In this document: positions 43,008 through 51,392 of the stretch, piece by piece
How positions within the stretch are numbered: position 1 is the first letter of the stretch
Layout: each line of letters begins with the position of its first letter
DNA from: Microbacterium sp. LWO13-1.2
GTDB taxonomy: Bacteria; Actinomycetota; Actinomycetes; Actinomycetales; Microbacteriaceae
Length of the DNA stretch: 64,000 nucleotides
NCBI RefSeq assembly: GCF_038397725.1
Contig: NZ_CP151634.1
Coordinates: 2,666,001-2,730,000 of the forward strand
Direction: 5' to 3'
Translations under genes and position numbers: made by a program
Notes under the pieces: generated by a model
Databases searched by the model: none
Told to the model about the DNA's origin: nothing
Seen by the model: only the letters and a program-made list of their open reading frames with translations

Positions 43008-43442
43008 ATGCGTGACAATGTCATTCTCTGGTGGGTGCTGACCGCGTTCTTCGCGCTCGTCGGCGTGATCTACACCGGGTGGAACATCCTGGCTCACCCT
43101 GATCTCGAGATCGTGAACCGAATCGAGTGGGTCGGCACCGTCGCCCTGTTCTTCACTGCCTTCATGGGTGCGATGATCGCGTTCTACCTGGATCGTACGC
43201 ACGCCGCCCAGGGCGGCGAGCTGCCCGAGGACATCCTCACGGCGGACATCGATGACGGTGACCCGGAGCTCGGTGAGTTCAGCCCGTGGTCCTGGTGGCC
43301 GCTCGTTCTCGCGGCGTCTGCGGCGATCTTCATCGTCGGACTGGCCGTTGGCCACTTCCTCCTGCCGATCGGTCTCGCGATCTTCGTGGTCGCGATCGTC
43401 GGCTGGGTGTACGAGTATTACCGCGGTAACTTCGCGCGCTGA
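43008..43442 (+). CDS. ctaF: Cytochrome c oxidase subunit IV (actinobacterial CtaF)
   Basis: A 144-residue protein with four hydrophobic helices (roughly 5-25, 38-60, 95-113, 115-133), similar in form to the small actinobacterial oxidase subunit IV. It starts MRDNVILWWVLTAFFALVGVIYTGWNI and ends GWVYEYYRGNFAR, both typical. It is the last gene of the ctaC-D-F operon and converges on the MFS gene through a shared terminator. Confidence 0.92.
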   Translation: MRDNVILWWVLTAFFALVGVIYTGWNILAHPDLEIVNRIEWVGTVALFFTAFMGAMIAFYLDRTHAAQGGELPEDILTADIDDGDPELGEFSPWSWWPLVLAASAAIFIVGLAVGHFLLPIGLAIFVVAIVGWVYEYYRGNFAR

Positions 43443-43445
43443 TCA

Positions 43446-43498
43446 CCAGGCATGAAGAAGGCCCCCGGATCTCTCCGGGGGCCTTCTTTCATGCCTGG
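43446..43498. terminator. Bidirectional terminator between ctaF and the MFS gene
   Basis: Long hairpin (arms 43446-43468 and 43475-43498, one bulged base) around a six-base loop, containing AAGAAGGCCCCCGG and its complement. The right side ends in CTTCTTTCATGCC, providing T-rich tracts on both strands. It ends just before the MFS stop codon. Confidence 0.88.
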
Positions 43499-43499
43499 C

Positions 43500-44933
43500 T
43501 CAGATCGAGGCGTCCACCGTGCGGCGGCGGGTGAGCAGCACCGATGTGGAGGCTAGCAGGCCGATCACCGCGACGGCGATCACCAGATACAGCCCCGGGC
43601 GGTATGCGGCGATGCTGGTCGCCGTCGTCGCACTGATGAGGCTGGTGGCGATCGCCAGGACGATCGCACCGCCGATCTGGCCCGATGTCTGCACCAATCC
43701 GGATGCCAATCCTTGTTCCTCGTCGGCGATGCCCTCCGTGGCCTGGACCATGACCGCGGAGAAGCCGATCGCGAATCCCAGCCCCAGCAGGAGGAAGCTC
43801 GGCAGGTAGTCGACGAAGTACGCCGGGTCCGGACTGCCGCCCCGCAGGATGAACCAGAGGTATCCCAGCACGAAGGAGGCCATCGAGACGATGATCATCG
43901 GTGTGGTGCCGAAGCGATCGATGAAACGACCGGCGAACGGCGAGAGGATCGCGACGATGATCCCCGCCGGCGCCAGTGCGAGCGCCATCTGCAGAGGTGC
44001 CCAGCCGAGGGTGTTCTGGAGATACAGCGACACGATCGTCTGGAAGCTGATATAGGAGCCGAAGATCGCCATGGCGGCGAGGTTGGCTCGTACGATCGAT
44101 GTCACCTTGAAGATGCTGAGGCGCACGAGCGGGTGGCGCACCTTGCTCTCCGTCACGAAGAAGGCACCCAGAAGGACCACAGCCACCACGAGCGTGACGA
44201 TGACCCCGCCGGTGAAGCCCGTCTCCGGGGCGGTCACGATCGTGTAGACGGCGGCGAGCATGCCACCGGTGAGCATTGCGGCTCCGGCGAAATCGATGCG
44301 TCCACGCTCGGTTTCCTGGGTTTTGGGGACCACGATGAACGCGGCGACCAGGACGACGGCGACAGCGACGACCGGGGCGAAGAAGGTCAGCCGCCAGTCG
44401 ATCCCGGTCAGCAGGCCGGACATGATCAGTCCCGAGGCGTAGCCGGTCGCACCGAAGACCGTGAAGATCGACAGCGCTCTGTTGCGGTCGTGTCCCTGTT
44501 TGAAGGTGGTGGTGATGATCGACAGAGCCGCCGGCGCGGTGAAGGCCGCTGCGATTCCCTTGACGACACGGCTGGCGATGAGGAGGGCGCCGTCGTCGAC
44601 GATGCCACCGACGAGAGAAGCGATCCCGAACACGACCAGGGCCGCCAGGAAGACGCGCCGTCGGCCGAGGAGGTCGGAGGCGCGGCCGCCCAGCAGCAGG
44701 AGGCCACCGTATCCGAGGATGTAGCCGTTCACGATCCACTGGAGGCTGATGGTGTCCAGGCCCAACTCGGCGCCGATGGAGGGCAGCGCGACGCCGACCA
44801 TGGAGACGTCGAGCGCGTCCAGGAACATGGCGAGTCCGGCGACGAAGAGGATGGCCCAGAGTTTGAGGCCCCATCGACGGTTGGTCGACGGGGAAGCTGT
44901 CGGGGGAGTGAGGTCTGTTTGCGTAAGTGTCAC
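43500..44933 (-). CDS. MFS multidrug efflux transporter (DHA2-like, 14 helices)
   Basis: A 477-residue proton-coupled exporter with about fourteen transmembrane helices. Motif A appears as GRASDLLGRRRVF and the N-terminal signature LDALDVSMVGVALPSIG marks the DHA2/EmrB-QacA group. Substrate unknown. The start is placed at GTG 44933, because a TTGACA/TACGTT promoter with 17-base spacing ends six bases before it and covers the ATG at 44948, which would otherwise lie inside the -10 element. It is divergent from a MarR gene whose operator overlaps both promoters, so drug-inducible expression is likely. Confidence 0.92.
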   Translation of the reverse strand: MTLTQTDLTPPTASPSTNRRWGLKLWAILFVAGLAMFLDALDVSMVGVALPSIGAELGLDTISLQWIVNGYILGYGGLLLLGGRASDLLGRRRVFLAALVVFGIASLVGGIVDDGALLIASRVVKGIAAAFTAPAALSIITTTFKQGHDRNRALSIFTVFGATGYASGLIMSGLLTGIDWRLTFFAPVVAVAVVLVAAFIVVPKTQETERGRIDFAGAAMLTGGMLAAVYTIVTAPETGFTGGVIVTLVVAVVLLGAFFVTESKVRHPLVRLSIFKVTSIVRANLAAMAIFGSYISFQTIVSLYLQNTLGWAPLQMALALAPAGIIVAILSPFAGRFIDRFGTTPMIIVSMASFVLGYLWFILRGGSPDPAYFVDYLPSFLLLGLGFAIGFSAVMVQATEGIADEEQGLASGLVQTSGQIGGAIVLAIATSLISATTATSIAAYRPGLYLVIAVAVIGLLASTSVLLTRRRTVDASI

Positions 44934-44939
44934 GTCGAT

Positions 44940-44968
44940 AACGTACATGCCTGTGCATTTGATGTCAA
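44940..44968 (-). promoter_or_regulatory. Promoter of the MFS gene
   Basis: On the minus strand TTGACA (44968-44963), a 17-base spacer and TACGTT (44945-44940) form the best promoter in the window. The expected start of transcription falls on the GTG at 44933, giving a leaderless mRNA. Confidence 0.75.
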
Positions 44969-44971
44969 CGC

Positions 44972-44993
44972 ATTGAATGCCATGTCATTAAAT
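44972..44993. promoter_or_regulatory. Probable MarR operator
   Basis: ATTGAATG (44972-44979) and CATTAAAT (44986-44993) form an inverted repeat with one mismatch and a six-base spacer, the size expected for a MarR dimer site. It lies between the two divergent promoters, directly next to the MFS -35 box and overlapping the expected MarR -35 region. Confidence 0.65.
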
Positions 44994-45005
44994 GTGTGCA
45001 CATGC

Positions 45006-45011
45006 TACGCT
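45006..45011 (+). promoter_or_regulatory. Candidate -10 element of the marR-type gene
   Basis: TACGCT is followed by seven bases and ATG 45019, again suggesting a leaderless transcript. An in-frame ATG at 45013 lies only one base behind it and would not be included in the mRNA. Confidence 0.5.
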
Positions 45012-45018
45012 GATGCTC

Positions 45019-45408
45019 ATGAAGTCGGCACCGGATAGCGATGTCTGCGTGAAGTGGTCCGAAACACTGCGCACCTACCACAACGCATCCTGCGAACTGG
45101 AGAGCGAACTCCAGTCGCAGCACGAGCTGGGACTCAGTGAGTTCGAGGTCCTACAGGCGCTTACCGTGCATGCTCAGCATGATGCGGATCCCCAGGTGAG
45201 GATGAAAGAACTCGAGACGGAGATGTATCTCAGTCAGAGCGCTCTGTCACGTACCGTGTCCCGCCTTGAGAAGGCGGGTCTCGTCGCCCGGGGCGAGTGC
45301 GATTTCGACCGGCGCGCCAGCTTCCTGATGCTGACGGACCGGGGGAGGGAACGCTGGAGCGCCGCGAGCCCCACCCATCGGGCCGTGCTTCAGAAGCACC
45401 TCGCCTGA
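45019..45408 (+). CDS. MarR-family transcriptional regulator
   Basis: A 129-residue winged-helix repressor. The DNA-binding part covers about 30-100, with the recognition helix in MYLSQSALSRTVSRLEKAGLV and the wing DFDRRASFLMLTDRG. It lacks a long C-terminal helix, so the dimer region may be short. It probably represses the divergent MFS gene and itself; ligands would be the exported drug. The shared intergenic region contains a near-palindromic 22-base operator. Confidence 0.92.
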   Translation: MKSAPDSDVCVKWSETLRTYHNASCELESELQSQHELGLSEFEVLQALTVHAQHDADPQVRMKELETEMYLSQSALSRTVSRLEKAGLVARGECDFDRRASFLMLTDRGRERWSAASPTHRAVLQKHLA

Positions 45409-45469
45409 CCTCAACCCCACCGGTTGCGGAGTCTCAAGCGAGACGTGCGGTTCTTCGGTGCGCGCACCG

Positions 45470-45889
45470 TCAGGCGCGAATGCGGACGCGCGGAATGCCG
45501 GTGAGCGGGTCGATGGGGCGATGGTGGGTGCCCTCGGCATCCTGCACCGGATAGCCCTCACGGACCCAGTACTCGAAACCGCCGATCATCTCGCGGACCT
45601 CGTATCCGATCTTCGCGAACTCCAGCGCTCCCTTCGCGCCGGCGTTGCATCCAGGGCTCCAGCAGTACACGACGACCTGCGCGTCTGCGGGGATCTCGAC
45701 TGCGGCTCGTGCGGCGATCTCGCTGTAGTGCATGTGAATCGCGCCGGCGACGCGCCCCTGCGCCCAGGCCTCGTCGGACCGGACGTCGATCACGACGATC
45801 TGCTCTCCGGCCTTCAGCGCCGCATGGACGTCACTGGCGTCGGTCTCGTAGGCGAGCTTGGCTGCGAAGAAGTCTGCACGTTCGATCAT
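45470..45889 (-). CDS. Rhodanese-like domain protein
   Basis: A single rhodanese domain of 139 residues (VVVIDVRSDEAWAQGRVAGAIHMHY at about 31-55). The putative sulfur-carrying cysteine is in VYCWSPGCNAGAKGA (about 75-89), the first or second of two cysteines, and the active loop CWSPGC is longer than in classical thiosulfate sulfurtransferases. It could handle persulfide sulfur; the substrate is unknown. The ATG stands six bases behind TAGGCT. Confidence 0.9.
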   Translation of the reverse strand: MIERADFFAAKLAYETDASDVHAALKAGEQIVVIDVRSDEAWAQGRVAGAIHMHYSEIAARAAVEIPADAQVVVYCWSPGCNAGAKGALEFAKIGYEVREMIGGFEYWVREGYPVQDAEGTHHRPIDPLTGIPRVRIRA

Positions 45890-45895
45890 GCCTTC

Positions 45896-45901
45896 AGCCT
45901 A
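45896..45901 (-). promoter_or_regulatory. Candidate -10 element for leaderless rhodanese mRNA
   Basis: Minus-strand TAGGCT, then GAAGGC, then the ATG at 45889. GAAGG is too close to the ATG to be a good ribosome site. Confidence 0.45.
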
Positions 45902-45989
45902 TTGAGGAGCGTCATCGACGTCCGGCGCTGTGCGGCCGCCGAACAACTGATTTCCGCCATTCTGTGGGGCTTCGGCAAAGACGCGGCGT

Positions 45990-46508
45990 TCAGATGACAG
46001 CGGTCATCTGAACGCGAGGACCGTAGCGGTCGAGGTCGAGCCGTGACTCGACCTCGACAAGCCTGTGCAGGAAGGGCGTGGAAGGGACGCTTTCCTGGAA
46101 GCCGCACGTCGCATAGAAGGGCCCGTTCCAGGCGACGTCACGGTAGGTGCGCAGCGTGATGGAGCGATACCCCCGACGCCGTGCTTCGGCCTTGGCCGCA
46201 GCGACCAGCATCCGGCCATAGCCTCGTCTGCCGTGTTGGGGGAGGACTGAGAGTTGCTCGAGGTGCGCCTGCCCGTCGATCTCCAGAACGTGAGCGAAGC
46301 CGACGACGTCATGGGGCGTTTCGACACCCTCCGCAACCAGGACGAATCCAGGAAGTGCGGACCGTTCCGATGCTGACGCGGGTGGCGGCCAATCGGTCGC
46401 GCCGAACAGCTCGATGAACAGGGCGTCGGCCTCGGCCTCGACCTCTTCCGCGATGGCCAGGTCGGACTCCCGAGCGGGGCGGATGGCGACGCGCAACGTG
46501 TCAGTCAT
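45990..46508 (-). CDS. GNAT-family N-acetyltransferase
   Basis: A 172-residue acetyltransferase with the acetyl-CoA loop in VLPQHGRRGYGRMLV (about 88-102; R-R-G-Y-G) and the strand LEQLSVLPQ before it. Substrate unknown. Its start overlaps the end of the RidA gene by eight bases, so the two are translated from one transcript. The N-terminal part IRPARESDLAIAEEVEAEADALF is also typical. Confidence 0.9.
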   Translation of the reverse strand: MTDTLRVAIRPARESDLAIAEEVEAEADALFIELFGATDWPPPASASERSALPGFVLVAEGVETPHDVVGFAHVLEIDGQAHLEQLSVLPQHGRRGYGRMLVAAAKAEARRRGYRSITLRTYRDVAWNGPFYATCGFQESVPSTPFLHRLVEVESRLDLDRYGPRVQMTAVI

Positions 46509-46905
46509 CGTGCACGGCCGCGATCGCTTCGATCTCGACGAGCTGGTCCGGGTAACCGAGGACGGTTACCCCGAGGAGCGTGCTGGGCACGTCGTGCGAG
46601 CCGAAACCCGCGTGAACGACATCCCACGCCGTCACGAGGTCCTCACGAGTGCTGGAGGCGACGAGAACCCGGGTGCTGATGACGTCGGAGCGCGCAGCAC
46701 CGGCCGCATGCAATGCGACAGACAACGTCTCCATGCATCGCGCGGCCTGAGCGGCATAGTCGCCCGGTGCGGCTGTGGACCCGTCGTCATTCAAGGGGCA
46801 GGCTCCGGCCAGGAAGATCAGGCGAGCGCCGGCCGCTGCGGTCGCGGCGTACGCGTACGGGGCTTCGGCGAGGGAGGACGAGCGGATGAGACGGACTGCA
46901 GACAT
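46501..46905 (-). CDS. RidA-family enamine/imine deaminase-like protein
   Basis: A 134-residue member of the YjgF/YER057c/UK114 family, which hydrolyses reactive enamines and imines formed by PLP enzymes. Family features are LIFLAGACPLNDDGS, QAARCMETLSVALHAAGA and the C-terminal LVEIEAIAAV. The classical arginine (normally in the R-V-E-I-E segment of RidA) is not clear here, since the sequence reads DQLVEIEAIAAV, so the protein may belong to one of the Rid2-7 groups with another role. It overlaps the GNAT gene. An AAAGGA site lies eight bases before the ATG. Confidence 0.85.
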   Translation of the reverse strand: MSAVRLIRSSSLAEAPYAYAATAAAGARLIFLAGACPLNDDGSTAAPGDYAAQAARCMETLSVALHAAGAARSDVISTRVLVASSTREDLVTAWDVVHAGFGSHDVPSTLLGVTVLGYPDQLVEIEAIAAVHDD

Positions 46906-46941
46906 GCTCCGATCCTTTCACGGGTGCGCGCACGAACGAGC

Positions 46942-46982
46942 AAGGCCCTGTCGGTTCGCATCTCAGCGACCGACAGGGCCTT
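46942..46982 (-). terminator. Terminator after qcrB
   Basis: Arms AAGGCCCTGTCGGT (46942-46955) and ACCGACAGGGCCTT (46969-46982) make a perfect 14-bp stem with a 13-base loop, 20 bases after the qcrB stop in its direction of transcription. Confidence 0.75.
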
Positions 46983-47002
46983 CCTCGTGGGGGAGCGGCG
47001 AA

Positions 47003-48817
47003 CTACTCGCCCTCCTCCGACTTCTTCTTGCGAGGCTTCTTCACCGGCTCGGTGGCGATCACCGTGCTCGGGGTGTTCGGCGTCTCGCCGATGTGATCCT
47101 CGGTCGCGACCAGAGGAGCATCCGGTGCTCCGGCGCGCTCGTGCGCACCCTGGATCTCGGCGTTCTCGATCTCCTCGTCGTGTGCGAGGACGTGGTGCTG
47201 ATGCGCGTCTGCCGCCTCGACCTCTGCCTGCGTGAGCGGAGCGAGTCGGTCCTCGTAGAACCAGCGGGAGATCGACGAGCGGACGTTCTCCGTCCACGGG
47301 ATGCGGCCCTTCGCGTTCGGGCGCACGACGAGCGGCTGGTAGCCGTCGACATCGATGAGCTTCCAGCGGTCGTACTTGTCGACCGGCTGGTGCACCTCGA
47401 TGAATTCGCCACCAGGAAGGCGGACGATGCGGCCCGACTCGAAGCCGTGCAGCACGATCTCGCGGTCCTTCTTCTGCAGCGCGATGCAGATGCGCTTCGT
47501 GACGAAGTAGCCGAGGATCGGACCCACGAACAGCAGGATCTGCAGGGAGAGGATGACCCCCTCCATCGTGAGCATGAAGTGCGTCGCGATGAGGTCGGAG
47601 GATGCTGCAGCCCACAGAACCGCGTAGAAGATGACGCCGGCCGCGCCGATGGCGGTGCGGGTGGCGGCGTTGCGCGGACGCTGAGCGATGTGGTGCTCGC
47701 GCTTGTCGCCGGTGACCCATGCCTCGAGGAACGGGTAGATCGCCACGAGGACGATGAACAGTCCCAGCGCCACGAGCGGGATCAGGATGCCGAACGAGAA
47801 GGTGCGATCGAAGAGGACGAGGTCCAGGTTCGACGGCGCCAGGCGCAGGGCGCCGTCGGCGAAGCCGATGTACCAGTCCGGCTGCGTTCCTGCCGACACG
47901 GGGGACGGGTCGTATGGGCCGTAGTTCCAGATCGGGTTGATCTGGAAGAACGTCGCGATCAGCACGATCGTGCCGAACACGATGAACAGGTATCCGCCCA
48001 TCTTCGACATGTAGACCGGCATCATCGGGAAGCCCACGACGTTCTCGTTCGTACGGCCGGGGCCGGCGAACTGCGTGTGCTTGTTGATGACCATCAGCAT
48101 CAGGTGCACCACGATCAGTCCGATGACCAACAGCGGCAGCAGCAGGATGTGCAGCGTGTACAGGCGACCGACGATGTCGGTGCCAGGGAACTCGCCACCG
48201 AAGAGGATGTACGAGGTCCAGACGCCGATCAGCGGGATGCCCTTGATCATGCCGTCGATGATGCGGAGACCGTTGCCCGAGAGCAGGTCGTCGGGGAGCG
48301 AGTAGCCGGTGAAGCCCTCTGCCATGGCCAGCACGAACAGCACGAAGCCGATCACCCAGTTGAGCTCGCGCGGCTTGCGGAACGCACCGGTGAAGAAGAC
48401 GCGCAGCATGTGCACGCCGATGCCGGCCACGAAGACGAGTGCGGCCCAGTGGTGGATCTGGCGGACCAGGAGGCCACCACGCAGGTCGAACGAGATGTAC
48501 AGCGACGACTCGAGGGCCGCGGACATCTCGATACCGCGCATCGGCGCGTAGGCGCCGGTGTAGTGGGTCTCGACCATCGAGGCCTGGAAGAAGAACGTCA
48601 GGAAGGTTCCGGAGAGGAACACCACGACGAAGCTCCACAGCGCGATCTCACCGAGCATGAACGACCAGTGGTCGGGGAAGATCTTGCGTCCGAGTTCCTT
48701 GACGAAACCGGAGAGGCTGGTGCGCTCATCGATGTAGTTCGACGCAGCGCCGACGAAGCGGCCGCCGAGCGGTGCCTTGTTGTCCTTGTCCTCTTTGGAC
48801 AGCGTTGCAGTGCTCAA
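47003..48817 (-). CDS. qcrB: Cytochrome bc1 complex, cytochrome b subunit
   Basis: Oxidises menaquinol and passes electrons to the Rieske protein and to low-potential haems. The 604-residue protein is larger than proteobacterial cytochrome b; the extra C-terminal part (about 420-604, ending KKPRKKKSEEGE) is charged and typical for actinobacteria. Helices carry the haem histidines in RQIHHWAALVFVAGIGVHMLR and in PLLVIGLIVVHLMLMVINKH. The PEWY-like Qo motif is represented by QPDWYIGF. Its ATG overlaps the end of qcrA (ATGA-type), so the operon is coupled. Confidence 0.95.
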   Translation of the reverse strand: MSTATLSKEDKDNKAPLGGRFVGAASNYIDERTSLSGFVKELGRKIFPDHWSFMLGEIALWSFVVVFLSGTFLTFFFQASMVETHYTGAYAPMRGIEMSAALESSLYISFDLRGGLLVRQIHHWAALVFVAGIGVHMLRVFFTGAFRKPRELNWVIGFVLFVLAMAEGFTGYSLPDDLLSGNGLRIIDGMIKGIPLIGVWTSYILFGGEFPGTDIVGRLYTLHILLLPLLVIGLIVVHLMLMVINKHTQFAGPGRTNENVVGFPMMPVYMSKMGGYLFIVFGTIVLIATFFQINPIWNYGPYDPSPVSAGTQPDWYIGFADGALRLAPSNLDLVLFDRTFSFGILIPLVALGLFIVLVAIYPFLEAWVTGDKREHHIAQRPRNAATRTAIGAAGVIFYAVLWAAASSDLIATHFMLTMEGVILSLQILLFVGPILGYFVTKRICIALQKKDREIVLHGFESGRIVRLPGGEFIEVHQPVDKYDRWKLIDVDGYQPLVVRPNAKGRIPWTENVRSSISRWFYEDRLAPLTQAEVEAADAHQHHVLAHDEEIENAEIQGAHERAGAPDAPLVATEDHIGETPNTPSTVIATEPVKKPRKKKSEEGE

Positions 48818-49896
48818 TGGCGCTCCCAGAAGCTCGGGCCGACGGGTTCTTTGAAGTCGCTGCGTGCGACGAGGTAGCCCTCGTCGTCGACCATGATCGG
48901 CAGCTGCGGAAGCGGACGAGCCGCCGGGCCGAAGATGACCTTGGCGTGGTCGGTGACGTCGAACTGCGACTGGTGGCAGGGGCAGAGCAGGTGATGCGTC
49001 TGCTGCTCGTACAGTGCGACAGGGCAGCCGACGTGGGTGCAGACCTTGGAGTACGCGACGATGCCGTCGTACGACCAGTCCTTGCGGTCATCGGCCTCGA
49101 TGAGCTGCTCCGGGCGCAGGCGCATGAGCAGGACGATCGCCTTCGCCTTCTCCTCGAGGTAGCCATCGTGGTGGCTGAGTTCGGCGAGCTCTTCCGGGAT
49201 GACGTGGAAAGCGGAGCCAAGGGTGACGTCAGCTGCACGGATCGGAGTGCCGTCGGGGTCGCGAGCGAGGCGCATCCCCTTGTCCCACATGGTGTGCTTC
49301 AGCAGTGCCACCGGGTCGCCGACGTGCGGGTGCTCCGGGTCGGTGCCGGCGTGCGGGGCCAGGCCGCGGAACAGAGTCACACCGGGGATGATCGATGCCA
49401 CGACAGCGGCGATCAACGAGTTGCGGATCATCGAACGACGTCCGAAGCCGGACTCCTCGTTCGCCTCGGCGAAAGCCTTGATCGCCGCCTCGCGCGTCGA
49501 ATCCTTGCCCCGAGTGGGGTGGCGGTACTCGATGAACTCCTTGTCGGACATCAGCGCCTTCGACCAGTGGATCGCGCCGATACCGAGAGCCAGCAGCGCG
49601 AGCGCGATGCCGAGTCCGATGAAGAGATTGTTGTTGCGGATGTCGATGAGCGCGCCGCTCTCGATCGGGAACAGCATGTAAGCGGCGACCGCCCAGATGC
49701 TGCCCGCGAGCGAGAGGTAGAACAGCGAGTAGACCGTGCGCACCGCGTTCTTCTCAGCGCGCGGATCCTTGTCGGTCATCCGCTCCCGGTGCGGCGGCAG
49801 CCCCGGGTTCTGCACGGGGTCGCTGACTGCGACGCCCAGCCCCGGAGAGGGCTGGTAGGCCCTGTCAAGAGCCTGCGTGTCGTCGTCGTGTGCCAT
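48814..49896 (-). CDS. qcrA: Cytochrome bc1 complex, Rieske iron-sulfur subunit
   Basis: Carries the 2Fe-2S cluster that moves electrons from menaquinol to cytochrome cc. The 360 residues hold three N-terminal transmembrane helices (about 50-70, 83-103 and 155-175), as in actinobacterial QcrA, and the Rieske motifs CTHVGCPVALYEQQ and CPCHQSQFD with the disulfide and cluster ligands. It overlaps qcrB by four bases and follows qcrC by 36. Confidence 0.95.
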   Translation of the reverse strand: MAHDDDTQALDRAYQPSPGLGVAVSDPVQNPGLPPHRERMTDKDPRAEKNAVRTVYSLFYLSLAGSIWAVAAYMLFPIESGALIDIRNNNLFIGLGIALALLALGIGAIHWSKALMSDKEFIEYRHPTRGKDSTREAAIKAFAEANEESGFGRRSMIRNSLIAAVVASIIPGVTLFRGLAPHAGTDPEHPHVGDPVALLKHTMWDKGMRLARDPDGTPIRAADVTLGSAFHVIPEELAELSHHDGYLEEKAKAIVLLMRLRPEQLIEADDRKDWSYDGIVAYSKVCTHVGCPVALYEQQTHHLLCPCHQSQFDVTDHAKVIFGPAARPLPQLPIMVDDEGYLVARSDFKEPVGPSFWERH

Positions 49897-49932
49897 GGTG
49901 CTCCTCGTACGTTCCTCTTCGATGAATAAGCG

Positions 49933-50736
49933 TCAGTTGGACTTCGCCGTGATCCACACGGTGATGGCGACGAGCGCGCCGATGCCGAAGATCCAGATGA
50001 ACAGACCTTCGGAGACCGGTCCGAGCGAGCCGAGTGTCGCTCCGCCGATCTGCACGGCCTGCTGCTGGAAGAGCAGGGCGGAGATGATGTCGCGCTTGTC
50101 CTCGTCGGACAGGTTCATGTCGCCGAAGACCGGCATGTTCTGCGGACCGGTCACCATGGCCGCATACATGTGCAGCGCGCTGGTCTCGGTCAGAGCGGGG
50201 GCGTACTTGCCCTCGGTCAGGGCGCCACCGGCGGCGGCGACGTTGTGGCACATCGCGCAGTTGACGCGGAACAGCTCGGCGCCGTTCGCGACGTCGCCCT
50301 CACCGTCGAGCAGGTGCTCATCGGGGTAGGTCGGACCGGGAGCGACCGACTGGACGTACGACGCCATCGCCTTGATCTGGTCCTCGGTGAACTGCGGCTT
50401 CTTCTGCGGAGCCTGCGGGCCCTGCATCTGCAGCGGCATCCGGCCGGTGGCGAGCTGGAACTCGGCCGCGAGCTCGCCGACGCCGTACAGGCTCGGACCA
50501 TTGGGCGTGCCCTGCAGGTCGAGGCCGTGGCAGGTGGCGCAGTTCGCGGTGAACAGCTTCTCGCCGTCCTCCACGGTCAGCTGGGTGGACGCGGCCGCCT
50601 GGGTGTCGGTGGCGGCGAACGCGGCCGACGCACCGGCGTACACAGCGCCCGTGATCATCAGGCCTGCTCCGATGAGCGCGGCCGCAGCGATCGGGCTGCG
50701 ACGACCGCTGGAGCGACGCTTCTTCTCTCGTGCCAT
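49933..50736 (-). CDS. qcrC: Cytochrome bc1 complex, dihaem cytochrome c subunit
   Basis: Takes the place of soluble cytochrome c and links bc1 directly to the aa3 oxidase. The 267 residues have an N-terminal membrane anchor (about 17-37), two haem c sites (CATCHGLDL near 66-74 and CAMCHNVAA near 160-168) and a C-terminal transmembrane helix (about 245-263). Two CXXCH motifs in one chain are diagnostic for the actinobacterial supercomplex. It is second in the ctaE-qcrCAB operon. Confidence 0.95.
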   Translation of the reverse strand: MAREKKRRSSGRRSPIAAAALIGAGLMITGAVYAGASAAFAATDTQAAASTQLTVEDGEKLFTANCATCHGLDLQGTPNGPSLYGVGELAAEFQLATGRMPLQMQGPQAPQKKPQFTEDQIKAMASYVQSVAPGPTYPDEHLLDGEGDVANGAELFRVNCAMCHNVAAAGGALTEGKYAPALTETSALHMYAAMVTGPQNMPVFGDMNLSDEDKRDIISALLFQQQAVQIGGATLGSLGPVSEGLFIWIFGIGALVAITVWITAKSN

Positions 50737-50756
50737 CTCGGGGATCAGCTCCGCTC

Positions 50757-51386
50757 TTATTTCAGGAAGTAGATAACGGCGAACAGGACGATCCAGACGA
50801 CGTCGACGAAGTGCCAGTAATACGACACGACGATCGAGGAGGTCGCCTCCTTGTGCCCGAAGTTCTTGACGGCGTAGGCGCGGCCGATGACGAGCAGGAA
50901 GGCGATGAGCCCGCCGGTGACGTGCAGGGCGTGGAAGCCGGTGGTCAGGTAGAAGGCAGACGCGTACGAGTCGGCGCTGATGGGCATGCCCTCAGCGACG
51001 AGCTGTGCGTACTCCCACACCTGGCCTGAGACGAAGACCGCGCCGAGCGCGAATGTCAGGAAGAACCACTCGACCATTCCCCAGCCGAGCATGCCGCGCT
51101 TCTTCGTCGTGTACGGCTGAAGCCGCTCGGCGGCGAAGACGCCCATCTGGCAGGTGACGGAGGAGAGGACCAGGATCACGGTGTTGATGAACGCGAACGG
51201 AACGTTCAGCAGCTCTGTCCGCTCAGCCCACAATTCGGGTGAGGTGCTGCGGAGCGTGAAGTAGATCGCGAAGAGTCCCGCGAAGAACATCACCTCACTG
51301 CCGAGCCACACAATGGTGCCGACAGCTACCGGGTTGGGCCGCTTGATCGTTCTCGCCGCCGGGGCATACGTCGCTGAGGTCGTCAC
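50757..51386 (-). CDS. ctaE: Cytochrome c oxidase (aa3) subunit III
   Basis: Five-helix membrane subunit of the aa3 oxidase, 209 residues, with [15 protein letters not shown] (helix 1), [18 protein letters not shown] and [19 protein letters not shown] at the end. The GTG at 51386 is used because CATAAT stands six bases before it; a GTG at 51425 would begin with 13 unusual residues across that element. It is the first gene of the ctaE-qcrC-qcrA-qcrB operon. Confidence 0.95.
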   Translation of the reverse strand: MTTSATYAPAARTIKRPNPVAVGTIVWLGSEVMFFAGLFAIYFTLRSTSPELWAERTELLNVPFAFINTVILVLSSVTCQMGVFAAERLQPYTTKKRGMLGWGMVEWFFLTFALGAVFVSGQVWEYAQLVAEGMPISADSYASAFYLTTGFHALHVTGGLIAFLLVIGRAYAVKNFGHKEATSSIVVSYYWHFVDVVWIVLFAVIYFLK

Positions 51387-51392
51387 CCTTCC

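Noticed and set aside
40512..43355. A 947-codon open frame antisense to the cta operon
   Set aside because: Composition dominated by Arg, Glu, His and Asp, the mirror of membrane protein codons; no domains.
43500..46905. A mobile element or genomic island in the cta-qcr locus
   Set aside because: No integrase, transposase, direct repeats or tRNA were found at the borders; only variable cargo between terminators is suggested.
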